Part shown: piece by piece, positions 36,676 to 46,172 of the stretch | Layout of the letters: every line of letters begins with the position of its first letter | How positions within the stretch are numbered: the first letter of the stretch is position 1 | NCBI GenBank assembly: GCA_963814745.1 | Contig: CAWFEA010000001.1 | Location: 186,001 to 250,000 of the forward strand | From: CAWBRT01 sp963814745 | GTDB lineage: Bacteria > Acidobacteriota > Terriglobia > Terriglobales > Acidobacteriaceae | DNA length: 64,000 nucleotides | Reading direction: 5' to 3' | Position numbers and translations under genes: made by a program | The notes under the pieces: model-generated | The model's input: the letters and a program-made list of their open reading frames with translations, nothing else | Databases searched by the model: none | What the model was told of the DNA's origin: nothing

Positions 36676-37594
36676 TCAACTCCAATCGCGCCCGCTCGGC
36701 GAGCCTTGACATGCCAACCTCACTGGATTTGAGGGCCGCACTTGCAATCCCAACTTCTGCCGCACGCTCGCGCAATCGCGGGCATCTCCGCCGAACGTCG
36801 CCACCGCGATGTCCTGCGCTGTCAGGGTTGCCAGCGCAAACCCCATCGCCCTCGTCGTCGCGCTCCAGGTCGTCTTCGACAATCGCCGTCAGCTCCGCCT
36901 CCGCCTGCTCGATGCGCTGCAATGCCCGCGCGCAGATGCGGAAAGCTGAAGGCCAGCACCTTCGCCGCATTCACATCGGCCTCCAGCGAGATCGCGTGAA
37001 ACAGCTTGATGCGCCCATCGCTGCGCGGCGGAGCGCCGCCCGTGCCGTTTTTCTGCGGCGCATAGCCGCAATCGATCTTCAGCGGGTCGCCGCGATGCGT
37101 GTACTCGGCCACCGCAATTCCCTTGCGCATGAACTGCCAGACCCCATGCCGCTCAAACTCGTCCCGCATTTTGCCGAATACCATTTGCCGCCCGCTGAGC
37201 CGCGCCCCGCGCGCCGCGTCCGCTCCAGGTACAACTGCGCCAGCTTCTCCATCTCGTCCTGCGGAGAATCCGCCAGCACCGCCTTGGCCGGCGTCAGCCG
37301 AATCGCATTCGAGAAAGAGTCCTCCATCGTTTCAGCAGCCACTCGCGGCTCTTGCCGCCCTCCGCCAGCCGCTCGCGGATTTCGCGCTCCAGCGCCTCCA
37401 GCATCTCCACGTCGACATCCGGGTCGAGGCACCGCACCCGCCTCCAGTCCCGGGTAAAACGCACGTCGGCGAACCCCGCCTCGCCCGAACCCGCCTGGCG
37501 GGCTGGTAGAGCACCACGCCCAGGTTGACAAACTCGTCCTTCACCGCGTCCGGCACATACCGCAGCAGGAAGAACTCGCACTGTCGCCGTCCAT
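36676..37594 (-). CDS. DUF3037 domain protein, broken by several base shifts
   Basis: Reassembly gives about 305 residues starting near ATG 37594: CEFFLLRYVPDAVKDEFVNL, then DVRFTRDWRRVRCLDPDVDV, EMLEALEREIRERLAEGG, DSFSNAIRLTPAKAVLADSP and FERHGVWQFMRKGIAVAEYT to the end. The N-terminal block is the DUF3037 signature. DUF3037 genes are frequently neighbours of HipA-like kinase genes, as here. Function is unknown. Both interrupt the phage head module between terminase and portal, so they are cargo genes and not structural ones. Confidence 0.65.
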
Positions 37595-37805
37595 TCAATT
37601 TCCGCAGTCCCTGCAACAGGTTTCAAGCTTCCGGTTGAACGATCAAGCTCCTCCAAGAACTTGTCGAACCCGCGACTCTAACTTCGACGCCTTCGCAAAC
37701 CGAACCTTCAACCGAATCGAACTACGGAGCCTCACCCGTGCCAAATCTGCAACTCAAACTCGGTTCACCACCTTTTCCTCTCGCATGTCGGTACCGCAAT
37801 TTTTT

Positions 37806-38636
37806 CTATCCCGACAACTTCCACTCGCATGTTACCTTTTCCCGCCAGTTGGGAAACGGCTGCCGGGCTCGATTCTTGAACCCCAGAATCAGCTCCGGCA
37901 CCTCGCGCCTCGCCGCTTCAGCAGCGCCTCCACCAGCCGCTCCATGTCCGACGTTTCGCCGTACCACTCCGTCGGAATCTCCTCGGCGCAGCGCCAGATC
38001 GCCTCCGCATCCATCTCCACGATCCGCGTCAGCCAGGGCTCGAAACTCTGCCACCCATCACTCCCGCGGTAAACGTCGTTGCGCCCATAGACCCCGCGCA
38101 GCGGCGAATCCGGAAACGTCCATTCCCCCGCATTGAAACAATATCCCTGGTCGATGAACGTCACCGTAAACTTGCGCTCCCGCGATCGCTTCCAGAAGGC
38201 CGCCTGCCTGCCCGTTGGCATTGCACGTCCACTTGTCCAGCGCCAGGATTCCGGCAAAACTGTCCCAGGTTCCGCACCCGCTCCAGCATATCCTCCGGCA
38301 GGAAGTCGTAAACCAGTCCCTGCGCCGGAGGAACCACGTAACCGCGACCCGAATTGCAGCCCCGGCGTGCAGCACATCGTGCCATGCGCCAACTCCACCA
38401 TCAGCTCCGGCGTGTGCTCGATCAGCCATTCGTCGGCCTCCACCACCTCCGCCACCGGAACCGGCAGCCCTATCCGCTCCGCCAGCCGCGTCGCGAACAT
38501 CTCGTTGGCCAGCACCCGCGGTGCTGCGGGTTGTTCTGGAACTTCACCACGTAAAAGTGCCCGTCCGAGCAGCGCATCAAGTGACTCTGCGCTCCCCCCG
38601 CATCCTTCTTACGTGTTGTACGGCCGCGATTGCCAA
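37806..38636 (-). CDS. HipA-like kinase domain protein, broken by several base shifts
   Basis: Reconstructed from three frames, about 270 residues: GGAQSHLMRCSDGHFYVVKF (nucleotide-binding entry), VLANEMFATRLAERIGLPVP, DEWLIEHTPELMVELAHGTM, FAGILALDKWTCNANGR as catalytic loop with the Asp-Lys-Trp-x-x-N pattern, TVTFIDQGYCFNAGEWTFPD as the metal-binding Asp, and SFEPWLTRIVEMDAEAIWRC. This is the HipA-like protein family; HipA kinases phosphorylate protein targets and some act as toxins. TTG 38636 is the likely start. It is followed by the DUF3037 gene. No antitoxin-like HipB gene is next to it. Confidence 0.65.
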
Positions 38637-38710
38637 CCTTTTTCGCCGAGGTCCCGATCGGTTTTCCGCATCCGGGCACCTTCCCCATTCGACATTTCCG
38701 CTCGCGCCAA

Positions 38711-40337
38711 TTATTGCACGCCCGAACGCGCTGCTGCGGCTTCCCGGGGAGTCCTATTCGCAACTCGTAAACTCACATGCCGCTCGGCGGCCTGCAAGCT
38801 GCGTCTTCCGGCGACCTGTTCGCGCACCGACGCGGCAATCGCCATCGCCATCACCGCGTCGTCGTGCGCACCCTGCTCGGCCTCCGCCCTGCCCGTTCTC
38901 ATGGCGCACGAAGGTCCGGCACTCTTCCAGCAGCCGCCCGCTTTGAAAAAGCTCGGGCGAGCGCGCCAGCAGCGCCGCCAGCAGCTCCAGCATCTGCGGC
39001 CGGTTGGCCCGCGTCGTCAGCCATCCCGCCTTCTCGCCCTCCGCTGCCGGAAACAGGTTGGCATAGCCATGTACGGTAAGCATCTGCGCAATCACCGCGT
39101 GTCCATGATTATTGCGCTCCACCGCCACCAGGGCGCGCTGTTGTAGCGCCCGGCCAGCTCCGTCACCCTCTGGGCCAGCGCCGGCGGATCGAAATGTCCG
39201 CGCAGCTCCGCGCATTGCATGCCCGTCCCGAGGTCCATCACCTGCGCGCAGGAGTAATCGCCTCCCGCGTTGCCCTCCGCCGGGTCCACTCCGATCACGT
39301 ATTTCCTGCCCGCCTGCGCCGGCCACCACAGTTGCAGACACCCGTTTTCCGCGCTCTCGACCGGCGGCGCCAGCTCCTCGATTCGCCGCTCGATGATCTC
39401 CCGGTCAAAGACGCATTCGCCGCTGGCGCGAAAACAGCTCTCGGCGTCTTCCGCGTACTCTTCCGCAAATCGCGCTCCGAAGTTCGCTCGCATCTCCCTC
39501 CGGAACGCGATCTGCTCCCCGTCCAGCCCGAACTGCTCCGCCAGCGCCGCTTCTTCCCCGCTCAGCTCGCCGATCCCACCGCCGGCCAGCGATAACTCGG
39601 CTCCCACCACCAGGGAAAGAAGTGCCGCACATAGCCCGTCTCCTCCGCCCTCTGCCACTCGGCATAAAACGCTCCGGCGCGCCGTTGGCAGTCGATTCCA
39701 GCACGATCTCGCCGCCCGGCGGCACCGCCGCCCGCAACCCCGCCAGCGTCTCTGCCCCGTCGCCGGGCCAGCGGGCGACCTCCGAACAGTGCAAGTTCTG
39801 GATGGTCATCCCGCGGCCGGCGTTCGGGTCCGCCGCTGTCTCCACGCGGTACTCGCTGTCGAGCCGCGGAAACACCACCTGGCGGACATTGGCGCGCGAG
39901 GTGCACAACGCTCCGGCCTGCAACCGCTCCGGCAGGTTCTCCAGGAAGCGGTGCACGATGCGGAAGATCTCCTCCGCCGAGTCCTGATTGTGCGCCACCT
40001 GCACGCTCAGCGTTCCCCGTCTGGTGATCGTGTGCACAAAGAATCGCGCCGCCACATACGTCGTAATGCCGAGCTGCCGCGCCTTCAGAACAATGTTCCT
40101 TCTGCCGCAGCGCCCTTCGTATTCCTGCTGCGCCCGGTTCAGCAGCAGCGGCTTGATTTCGCCCTGCTTGGTCCGCACCCGCAGCAGCTTCTCCACCAGA
40201 AACTGCCGGATCGTCTTGCCCTCCAGCCGCTTCGGCTTGGCGCCCAGCCGGGTGCCAAGCCTTTCGAGCAGCTTCAGGTCGAGCGCTTCGCCGGCGTCTC
40301 CCCTACCCGCCAACCGCCTTCGCATCTTCTCCGCCAT
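38711..40337 (-). CDS. Terminase large subunit, broken by several base shifts
   Basis: The packaging motor. The first 200 residues are in one frame: FLVEKLLRVRTKQGEIKPLL, Walker A-like VLKARQLGITTYVAARFF, and GMTIQNLHCSEVARW then EIVLESTANG as the Walker B and coupling region. Then the frame changes (near 39670) to the nuclease domain with YVIGVDPAEGNAGGDYSCAQ and later ELFQSGRLLEECRTFVRHEN and HDDAVMAMAIA. Dropping one base at 39670 restores AFYAEWQRAEETG. Corrected length is about 540 residues. No small terminase subunit was recognised nearby, unless it is the 245-residue gene at 45.7 kb. Confidence 0.82.
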
Positions 40338-40437
40338 CCTTCACTCGCCGCCGTGCGGCTGGACAAGGCTCGTCATTTGCTGTCGCTCATACGGCTGCTC
40401 GAAAATCACCACCCCTCATGACAATTCATGACGTCAC

Positions 40438-43400
40438 CTATTGAATCGTGAACTGCTTTGACATTCCCGCACCGCCAGCTCCGCCGGCGCCGCAGCCGGT
40501 GTAGGAGCCGCAGCTTCCGGCGGTGCCGCCTTGCACGCTGATCGTGCCCGTATTGGCAGAATAAGTTTCCGCAGCCATGACCACGATCCCGCCGCCGCCT
40601 CCGCCACCCGCGCCGGTGTTATTCGCTGCTGCGTTATTTCCGTTGCCTCCAGAAGCGTCGATAGCGCCAGTAAAACTAATCGTCGGGCAGACCAGGACAA
40701 ATACCCCGCCGCCACGCACCGCCGCCCCTCCGGATGATCCTCCGCTCCCGCTAAGGCTGCCGCCCATGAACGACACCGAGTTCGTTGTGGAGATTTGATC
40801 GCTCAGTCCCTTCGACACGGAACTGTGCTGAAGCGATGTTGTTGGGGTGGCGCCGCTTCCTGCTGCTCCTCCACTGGCTGCGCCTGCGGTCCCGCCGACT
40901 GCCGCAGCCTGGCCGATGGCCGAATAAATGGAGTAGCCGGCAACCCCCGCCGCCGTCCCGCCGCCGCCGCCGCCACCGGAGCCGCCGCCAAGCGATCCGC
41001 CGCCGGACCCGCCGCCATAAGCCGAACCGGTGTTAAGGCTGACGCTAGCCGTGCCCGCAACTGTGCAAGCTCCGATCGAACGAATCACCAGCGACGTTGC
41101 GTTTTGCGATGCGGCTATTGCCCCCGAGGAAATGTTTACCGACGAGCACCACTTTTCGCCGTACCAGTTGCATGTGCCCGACGTACAGGTACAAGCGCCG
41201 TCGCTGCCATCGCCAAAGAACCGCAGCCATGCGGGAGCTGTCATCGGCCCCAGGTATTCTGCCGTCGTGCAGGTTGCCAGATCGGTTGCGCTGTTGTTAG
41301 TACATACGACAGCGTTATTGTTAGTGATCCCGGTTCCGGTCATGGTTCCTGTACCGCTTGGCGTGCTCCACGTAAGAGTGCCAGAACCATTGTTATGCAA
41401 CCACCCAACGGAGTTGCCCGGATTTGCCATCGCGCTGGTGATGCGCGAATCGTTACCCTGTGCCGCCGTCCCCGCCGTCGTGCCGTAGGTAACGGAGATT
41501 GCGCCAGAGCTATTCGTAATCGTAGTCCCGTCAGGCATCACCCCACCCAACAGCGAACTTGTTGCAGTCGGTAGCGTATAAGTGCTGCCGAACGTCAACG
41601 CCGTCCATGTCCCCGGCGTGCCGGCCGTCGTGCATTGCCATGCCCACACCCCGCCAACCGAAGGATTCGAGTTCAAGTAGAGATCGCCCTTCAACCAATT
41701 CCCGGTAGTTGGAGCAGCGGTGCCAACGCCTACAAACATGGTGGGCGTGTAGTAGCCGCCCGTGTCGCCGAGAAGCAATCCGTTCGGAAACCACGACAGG
41801 CCGTTGCCCTTGATCGCGGACCGCAGTGGGTCGGTGAGCTGATCCGCCATGCAATGACTACTTGTTCCAAGATAGGTGTTGTAGCTTCCCGGCAGCATCC
41901 AGCACCACCAATTGCTGCCGTTGTAAGCATTATTTCCGCTGCCGTAGTATGTCCGGCGCAACATCAGTGCCGAATAAGTCCCCTGGATGACGCTGGTGCC
42001 AAGAATCCCTTCCGCAGGATTAGTGTTGGTCACCGCAATAGGCGTGGCGCCGTAACCGTCAAAGCCCCAGTTGGACGAGCCGTGGCTATTCAACTGCACC
42101 GTCGCGCTGGATGCCGGTGGTGCATCGATCAGGCTGTTCAGTGTTGGAAAGTTGTAGTACGCCCCTAGCACCGGACCCCAACCCTTCGATTTGATTGCGG
42201 TCAGATTCCCTTGTGGCCGGATGACAATTGCCGCGCTCGAACCATTGGTAAAGGTATCCCACTGCGTAGGCTCGTTGCCCTCGGCGTAAGGATCGATCAG
42301 CACGCCGAAAGGCACGTTGTATCCGCCGCCCCGCGCCACACTCCCAGCCGCTGACCAGACGCGATAGCCATTGTTATAGCTGGCCGTGCCGCCCGCTCCA
42401 AGCGTCTCGTTTTGGGTTGCCGCAAACGTGAAGGTGTTGGCACCGACCGCCGTAAGATACCAGCCTGTGTTCAACGTCGCATCAGAGATTCCCGCGAGTG
42501 TCACATAATCATCAACGTACATCGTATTGCTCGATGTCATCGTCACGACGCAGGTGCTGCCGTTGCAGACGATCCCGCTGATCGTACCCGATAAGGAAAC
42601 GGGAGCCATTGCACCGGTTGTGCCGTACGGAGAGTGGTTCTGTTGCGTGTCAACTTCGATCCAGGTGTTTCCATACGCGCTGTTGGCGCGTACCCCGTAA
42701 AGCTGATTGCCGGTCGCGCTGACATTGGTGATCGTGCCAACCTGCGAGTCGGTGCCGTTCATGTTCAGGCCGTCGCCCCGGCAGTTATTGACGTAAACGT
42801 GGTCGATCCGCGTCTTATCCGACCCTCCAGTTTGGGTGGAGTCAGCCGTGATGCAATGCCGCGCAAAGCTCGATACCTCCACATTTCGTACCTGGCCGCG
42901 CCCGCCGATCACGAGACCATCAGCAGCAGGACCGGAGCCGCCAAATCCCGTAGGCAGAGCGAAGGTATTGACGTTCGTGCGGTCGAAGGTGTCCGAACCT
43001 TCCAGCCACAGATTCTCGATGCCATGGTAGGAGTACAGGAAGACGCCGCCGATGCCGCTCGGAAACTTGATATGAACCAGTTGCGCGTTCGGCCCGGAAG
43101 CCCTGCTTGCCCCAACCAACTGAGTACCCAGCACGGAACTGCTCAAATGTGGCAATACGATTTGCTGGCTGCTGTAGTAGTCGATGCAGCTTATGGTGCG
43201 ACAGGTGTGCGGAAACAGAATCGTTCGACCCGGATAATTGGCGATGCAAGCCGTGATCGCGGCGTAGTCATCATGGCAGTTCGCGGCGTTCACTACATAA
43301 GGTGTAGTGCCGCTATTCGTACAGCTCGCCCCCGCGCCCTGCGCCCCGCAATCGGCAAGCACATCAACAAAATCGGTGCGCCCCGCAACGCCCTGCTGAT

Positions 43401-44343
43401 TGAGTGTCGTCGGGCCAACCGCGACGTTGCCGGAAAAGCTGCCCGTCGTGGCGCTCACGCTTCCGCCGCTCACATTCGTCGCCGTGGTTGCCGTCGCCAC
43501 AGTTCCCAGGTTCACCGCCCCGGTCATCCCGTTCACGCTCTGCACGGGGACTCCGGCGGCGGTGATGAACCCGCTATTGTTAGTCAGTTGCGACGTCGTC
43601 GTCGGGATCTGCGAAATCTTCGCCAGAGTCGCGCCGTCGCTCAGGTTGGCGGACGACAGCGCGATTCCATCGATCTCAATCGCCGTGGCGTTCACCGTGC
43701 TCGGCGTGGCCTGCGCCTGCGCCGCGGCTTGTTCGGAAGCGCTAATCGTATTCAGCACAAACTGCTGGTTTGCCGCATCGCCTGGATTCATCGGCGTCGG
43801 CACCTGAGGCGAGCTCTGGAAGGTCTTCACCCCGGCTATCGTCTGCGCTCCCGTCAACTCGACCGAACTTGCCACCACGTTGGCGATTGCCGTATCGACA
43901 TAGTCTCGGCCCACGAACTGCATCGCCTGCGTCTGCGGCACGATCAAAGAGCGCACCGCCGCGATCGTCGTCTGCGCAACCTGCGGCACCACCCAATACT
44001 CTGTGCTGCGCGTTCCGTCGTCCAGGTCCAGCAGAACTTTATAATAAGTTCCCTGCGGAGTTGACCCGGTATTCGGGAATACCGCTGCCTGCAACGATCC
44101 GTTCGCTCCCAGGCTCACCGTCATCGAACCGGCCGCAATCGCGTCGCCGCCCGCCGTGCTGAACGCCGGCCACGAGATCAGCAAGGTCCCTTGCGCCGGT
44201 GTGCCGTCGGCCCGATACAGAACATCCACGATCAAGGTCTTGCTCGTAGTCGCCGCTGCCGTCGCTCCCGCAAGAACTGCAACCACCAGAATGAGCCACG
44301 CAAAAAAAATCCGCCCCGTGGGGCGGTCTGTTCTCAATCTCAT
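40438..44343 (-). CDS. Giant tail fibre/tailspike protein with exported-type N-terminus and glycine-rich C-terminus
   Basis: A 1301-residue protein, intact in one frame. N-terminal residues 12-30 (FFAWLILVVAVLAGATAAAT) look like a signal peptide or membrane anchor, unusual for a phage fibre. Residues 150-290 carry fibre repeats such as GAQTIAGVKTFQSSP and TTTSQLTNNSGFITAAG. Residues 330-760 resemble a pectate-lyase-like beta helix (NLWLEGSDTF, GLVIGGRGQVRNVEVSSFAR, DHVYVNNCRGDGLNMNG), likely binding or cutting surface glycans. The last 200 residues are glycine-rich, with clusters like GGGSGGGSLGGGSGGGGGGG, recalling phage receptor-binding adhesins with polyglycine helices. It probably determines host range. 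Confidence 0.65.
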   Translation of the reverse strand: MRLRTDRPTGRIFFAWLILVVAVLAGATAAATTSKTLIVDVLYRADGTPAQGTLLISWPAFSTAGGDAIAAGSMTVSLGANGSLQAAVFPNTGSTPQGTYYKVLLDLDDGTRSTEYWVVPQVAQTTIAAVRSLIVPQTQAMQFVGRDYVDTAIANVVASSVELTGAQTIAGVKTFQSSPQVPTPMNPGDAANQQFVLNTISASEQAAAQAQATPSTVNATAIEIDGIALSSANLSDGATLAKISQIPTTTSQLTNNSGFITAAGVPVQSVNGMTGAVNLGTVATATTATNVSGGSVSATTGSFSGNVAVGPTTLNQQGVAGRTDFVDVLADCGAQGAGASCTNSGTTPYVVNAANCHDDYAAITACIANYPGRTILFPHTCRTISCIDYYSSQQIVLPHLSSSVLGTQLVGASRASGPNAQLVHIKFPSGIGGVFLYSYHGIENLWLEGSDTFDRTNVNTFALPTGFGGSGPAADGLVIGGRGQVRNVEVSSFARHCITADSTQTGGSDKTRIDHVYVNNCRGDGLNMNGTDSQVGTITNVSATGNQLYGVRANSAYGNTWIEVDTQQNHSPYGTTGAMAPVSLSGTISGIVCNGSTCVVTMTSSNTMYVDDYVTLAGISDATLNTGWYLTAVGANTFTFAATQNETLGAGGTASYNNGYRVWSAAGSVARGGGYNVPFGVLIDPYAEGNEPTQWDTFTNGSSAAIVIRPQGNLTAIKSKGWGPVLGAYYNFPTLNSLIDAPPASSATVQLNSHGSSNWGFDGYGATPIAVTNTNPAEGILGTSVIQGTYSALMLRRTYYGSGNNAYNGSNWWCWMLPGSYNTYLGTSSHCMADQLTDPLRSAIKGNGLSWFPNGLLLGDTGGYYTPTMFVGVGTAAPTTGNWLKGDLYLNSNPSVGGVWAWQCTTAGTPGTWTALTFGSTYTLPTATSSLLGGVMPDGTTITNSSGAISVTYGTTAGTAAQGNDSRITSAMANPGNSVGWLHNNGSGTLTWSTPSGTGTMTGTGITNNNAVVCTNNSATDLATCTTAEYLGPMTAPAWLRFFGDGSDGACTCTSGTCNWYGEKWCSSVNISSGAIAASQNATSLVIRSIGACTVAGTASVSLNTGSAYGGGSGGGSLGGGSGGGGGGGTAAGVAGYSIYSAIGQAAAVGGTAGAASGGAAGSGATPTTSLQHSSVSKGLSDQISTTNSVSFMGGSLSGSGGSSGGAAVRGGGVFVLVCPTISFTGAIDASGGNGNNAAANNTGAGGGGGGGIVVMAAETYSANTGTISVQGGTAGSCGSYTGCGAGGAGGAGMSKQFTIQ

Positions 44344-44380
44344 GTTGTTTATCCTGCTCTCTTTTTCCCTCGGCCAGACC

Positions 44381-44836
44381 TCACTGCGCCGCTTGGCCCG
44401 AAAACTCCTTCATGAACGATTCCACGCTGCGCACGTAAACGTCCGCGAAATCCACCACGTAGCGCTTGTTCTGAATTAACCTCTTGGCCTCTTCCAACTT
44501 GTGCCCCAGGGCCCGCATCACCGCCAGCGCCATCATCGGCGCCCGGTGAACCCCCGCCGCGCAATGAATGTACAGCTTCGTCTCTCGTTGCTCCAACGCC
44601 CGCAGCGCGAAATCCACACCCCGCTCGAACACCGGCCTCGGCTTCGGCCGGAAATCGTCGTCCACCGGATTCCACAGCACTTCGATCCCGAAGGGCTCCG
44701 CCAGCGGCGTGTCGTCAAACTCGATCTGCATATCGATGATATGCGTAACCCCGGCGGCAGCCACCTGCGCCATCTTCTCTTCGACCCAGATTCCGCCGCC
44801 GACCGCAATCCGATCGGTAACCCACGTCATATCCAT
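44381..44836 (-). CDS. Dual-specificity/tyrosine phosphatase-like protein
   Basis: A 151-residue protein with the cysteine-phosphatase P-loop IHCAAGVHRAPMMALAVM (HCx5R, residues 93-110) and the upstream general-acid aspartate region NPVDDDFRPKPR. It begins MDMTWVTDRIAVGGGIWVEE, the usual N-terminal strand of small dual-specificity phosphatases. Substrates are unknown. It is encoded in the prophage next to the fibre gene, so it is likely a cargo gene that acts in the lysogen. Its stop is 38 bases from the fibre start. Confidence 0.8.
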   Translation of the reverse strand: MDMTWVTDRIAVGGGIWVEEKMAQVAAAGVTHIIDMQIEFDDTPLAEPFGIEVLWNPVDDDFRPKPRPVFERGVDFALRALEQRETKLYIHCAAGVHRAPMMALAVMRALGHKLEEAKRLIQNKRYVVDFADVYVRSVESFMKEFSGQAAQ

Positions 44837-44994
44837 CGCAAAATTCCGTCCCCGGCCCCGATCTGGCTAACTCCGCCAACTGTAAGCGCCAACCCTTTTA
44901 CTTTAACAGCTAGCTCCGTCGGCCGAAGAGGTTGCCGGGTGGAATCGAGCAACGCGCCCGTTTCCAATACCTTGTAAAGATGACTCTTTCCTGC

Positions 44995-45732
44995 TCACGT
45001 TTGCCCGCCAGCCTGCTCTTTTGCCCGGTTTGCGGCCGATAACCCGTCTGGAGACTTCCCTATCGCTGGCACAGGCTCCGCCGTGTCCGGCTCCGCTGCC
45101 CCCTGCGGCTCTTCCGGGATAATTGGCTCTGCTTCCTTTTTCGGCGCTTCCGGAACCTCCAGTGACGGCTGCTTTTGCCGTTTCCGGGACGCTGAAGTTG
45201 CTCTGCTCCCAACCTTGCCACTCGCCTTTTTGCGCTTGCCGCCCTTCTTTTTCACCGGCGCTTTGGTCTTGGGAACCGCGCCCAACTGCCCCAGCAGCAA
45301 CTCCGCCAGCGAGGCGTCGGCGGCCGCTTGCGCCGCTTTGTCCTCCGCCTTCTTGCCGTCGTCTTTGTCGGCAATGGTGAGCAGCAGTTTTGCCTCGTTG
45401 TAGCTTCCCCGCTTCGCTTTCTCGATCAGACCGGTCACGATCTGATCCATTTCGGCGATGATCTTCTGCTTGCACTCCTGTTTCACGTGGTGAACCGACT
45501 TTCGCGCGCGCTTGTTGCCGCCTTCTCCCGCCGCCGCTTCAGTCAGATTGGCATTGGGATCAGCACCCTCTTCGACGGGCGCTCGATCCTCTTTCTGTTT
45601 CCGTGCGCAACGCATTCTGCGGGTCTGGCTGGGCTGCGCGGGGTCCCCATCGCACCTGCTCTTCGCGCGGTGGGGCGCAAGTTCGCCGACATTCTGCTCC
45701 ACCTTTCGCCTCTTCCCTTTATCGTTCGCCAT
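44995..45732 (-). CDS. Highly charged prophage protein of unknown function
   Basis: A 245-residue hydrophilic protein. A central helical segment, SVHHVKQECKQKIIAEMDQI with TGLIEKAKRGSYNEAKLLLT (residues 78-120), looks structured; the flanks are low-complexity Lys/Ala/Pro/Glu (for example KKKGGKRKKASGK). It precedes the phosphatase and fibre genes. It could be a small terminase subunit or a DNA-binding regulator, but no signature supports either. Confidence 0.55.
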   Translation of the reverse strand: MANDKGKRRKVEQNVGELAPHRAKSRCDGDPAQPSQTRRMRCARKQKEDRAPVEEGADPNANLTEAAAGEGGNKRARKSVHHVKQECKQKIIAEMDQIVTGLIEKAKRGSYNEAKLLLTIADKDDGKKAEDKAAQAAADASLAELLLGQLGAVPKTKAPVKKKGGKRKKASGKVGSRATSASRKRQKQPSLEVPEAPKKEAEPIIPEEPQGAAEPDTAEPVPAIGKSPDGLSAANRAKEQAGGQT

Positions 45733-46006
45733 CCGTGACTCTCAGCTTCCGTGCCGCCGTCAAACGCAATCTCCGCGTCTGCCGCGTCTCTGCTTCCGCC
45801 CTCTTATTGTCAGGATAGCAATTAAAGGGTGGGCACTGTGACATCAAACCCCGCCCCCTAACCCCCGCGATTTTGTCTACTTGACTGTTTTCGCCGTTCC
45901 CGGTTCGCTTGACACCAAGGGTCGCCGGCCGGGTTTTGCTCTCTCCCATCGATTCCGCGCCCGTATTTGCAGGGTGCGGCGCCCCATTCAAGCTCTCTTT
46001 TGTGAT

Positions 46007-46042
46007 GACATCCTTTACCCAGTGTCTCCGGACATCCTTTAC
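46007..46042. repeat. Two direct copies of GACATCCTTTAC spaced 24 bases apart
   Basis: Copies at 46007-46018 and 46031-46042, start to start 24 bases, in the leader of the 245-residue gene. They could be binding sites for a phage regulator or the end of an old mobile element. Confidence 0.6.
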
Positions 46043-46124
46043 ACTCCCGCGGGAGTAGTTGGCCTGAGTGCGGTGCTTGTTGCCGTTTACAGCCGCCTTG
46101 CCGCCTCTTGTCTTATCGTCGCGC

Positions 46125-46152
46125 GAAAAAAGGCGCGGCCTTGGCCGCGCCC
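46125..46152 (-). terminator. Rho-independent terminator after the sigma-like gene
   Basis: On the minus strand a nine-base stem GGCGCGGCC/GGCCGCGCC (46132-46140 with 46143-46151) is followed by six T. It lies 21 bases after the stop of the sigma-like regulator and should end the early transcript. Confidence 0.85.
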
Positions 46153-46172
46153 AGTTTATGCAGGTAAGTCGG

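Larger units (their letters stand above)
45733..46172. other. 440-base regulatory gap inside the prophage
   Basis: No protein gene is recognised. It contains a strong leftward terminator (46125-46152), two direct copies of GACATCCTTTAC (46007-46018 and 46031-46042) and a 14-base half (45981-45994) of the hairpin repeat at 50055. It probably separates the early regulator transcript from the late structural transcript. Confidence 0.5.

Noticed and set aside
40438..41020. Dense short GC repeats that might be taken for a CRISPR array
   Set aside because: They are codons of the glycine-rich end of the fibre gene; no constant repeat with unique spacers.
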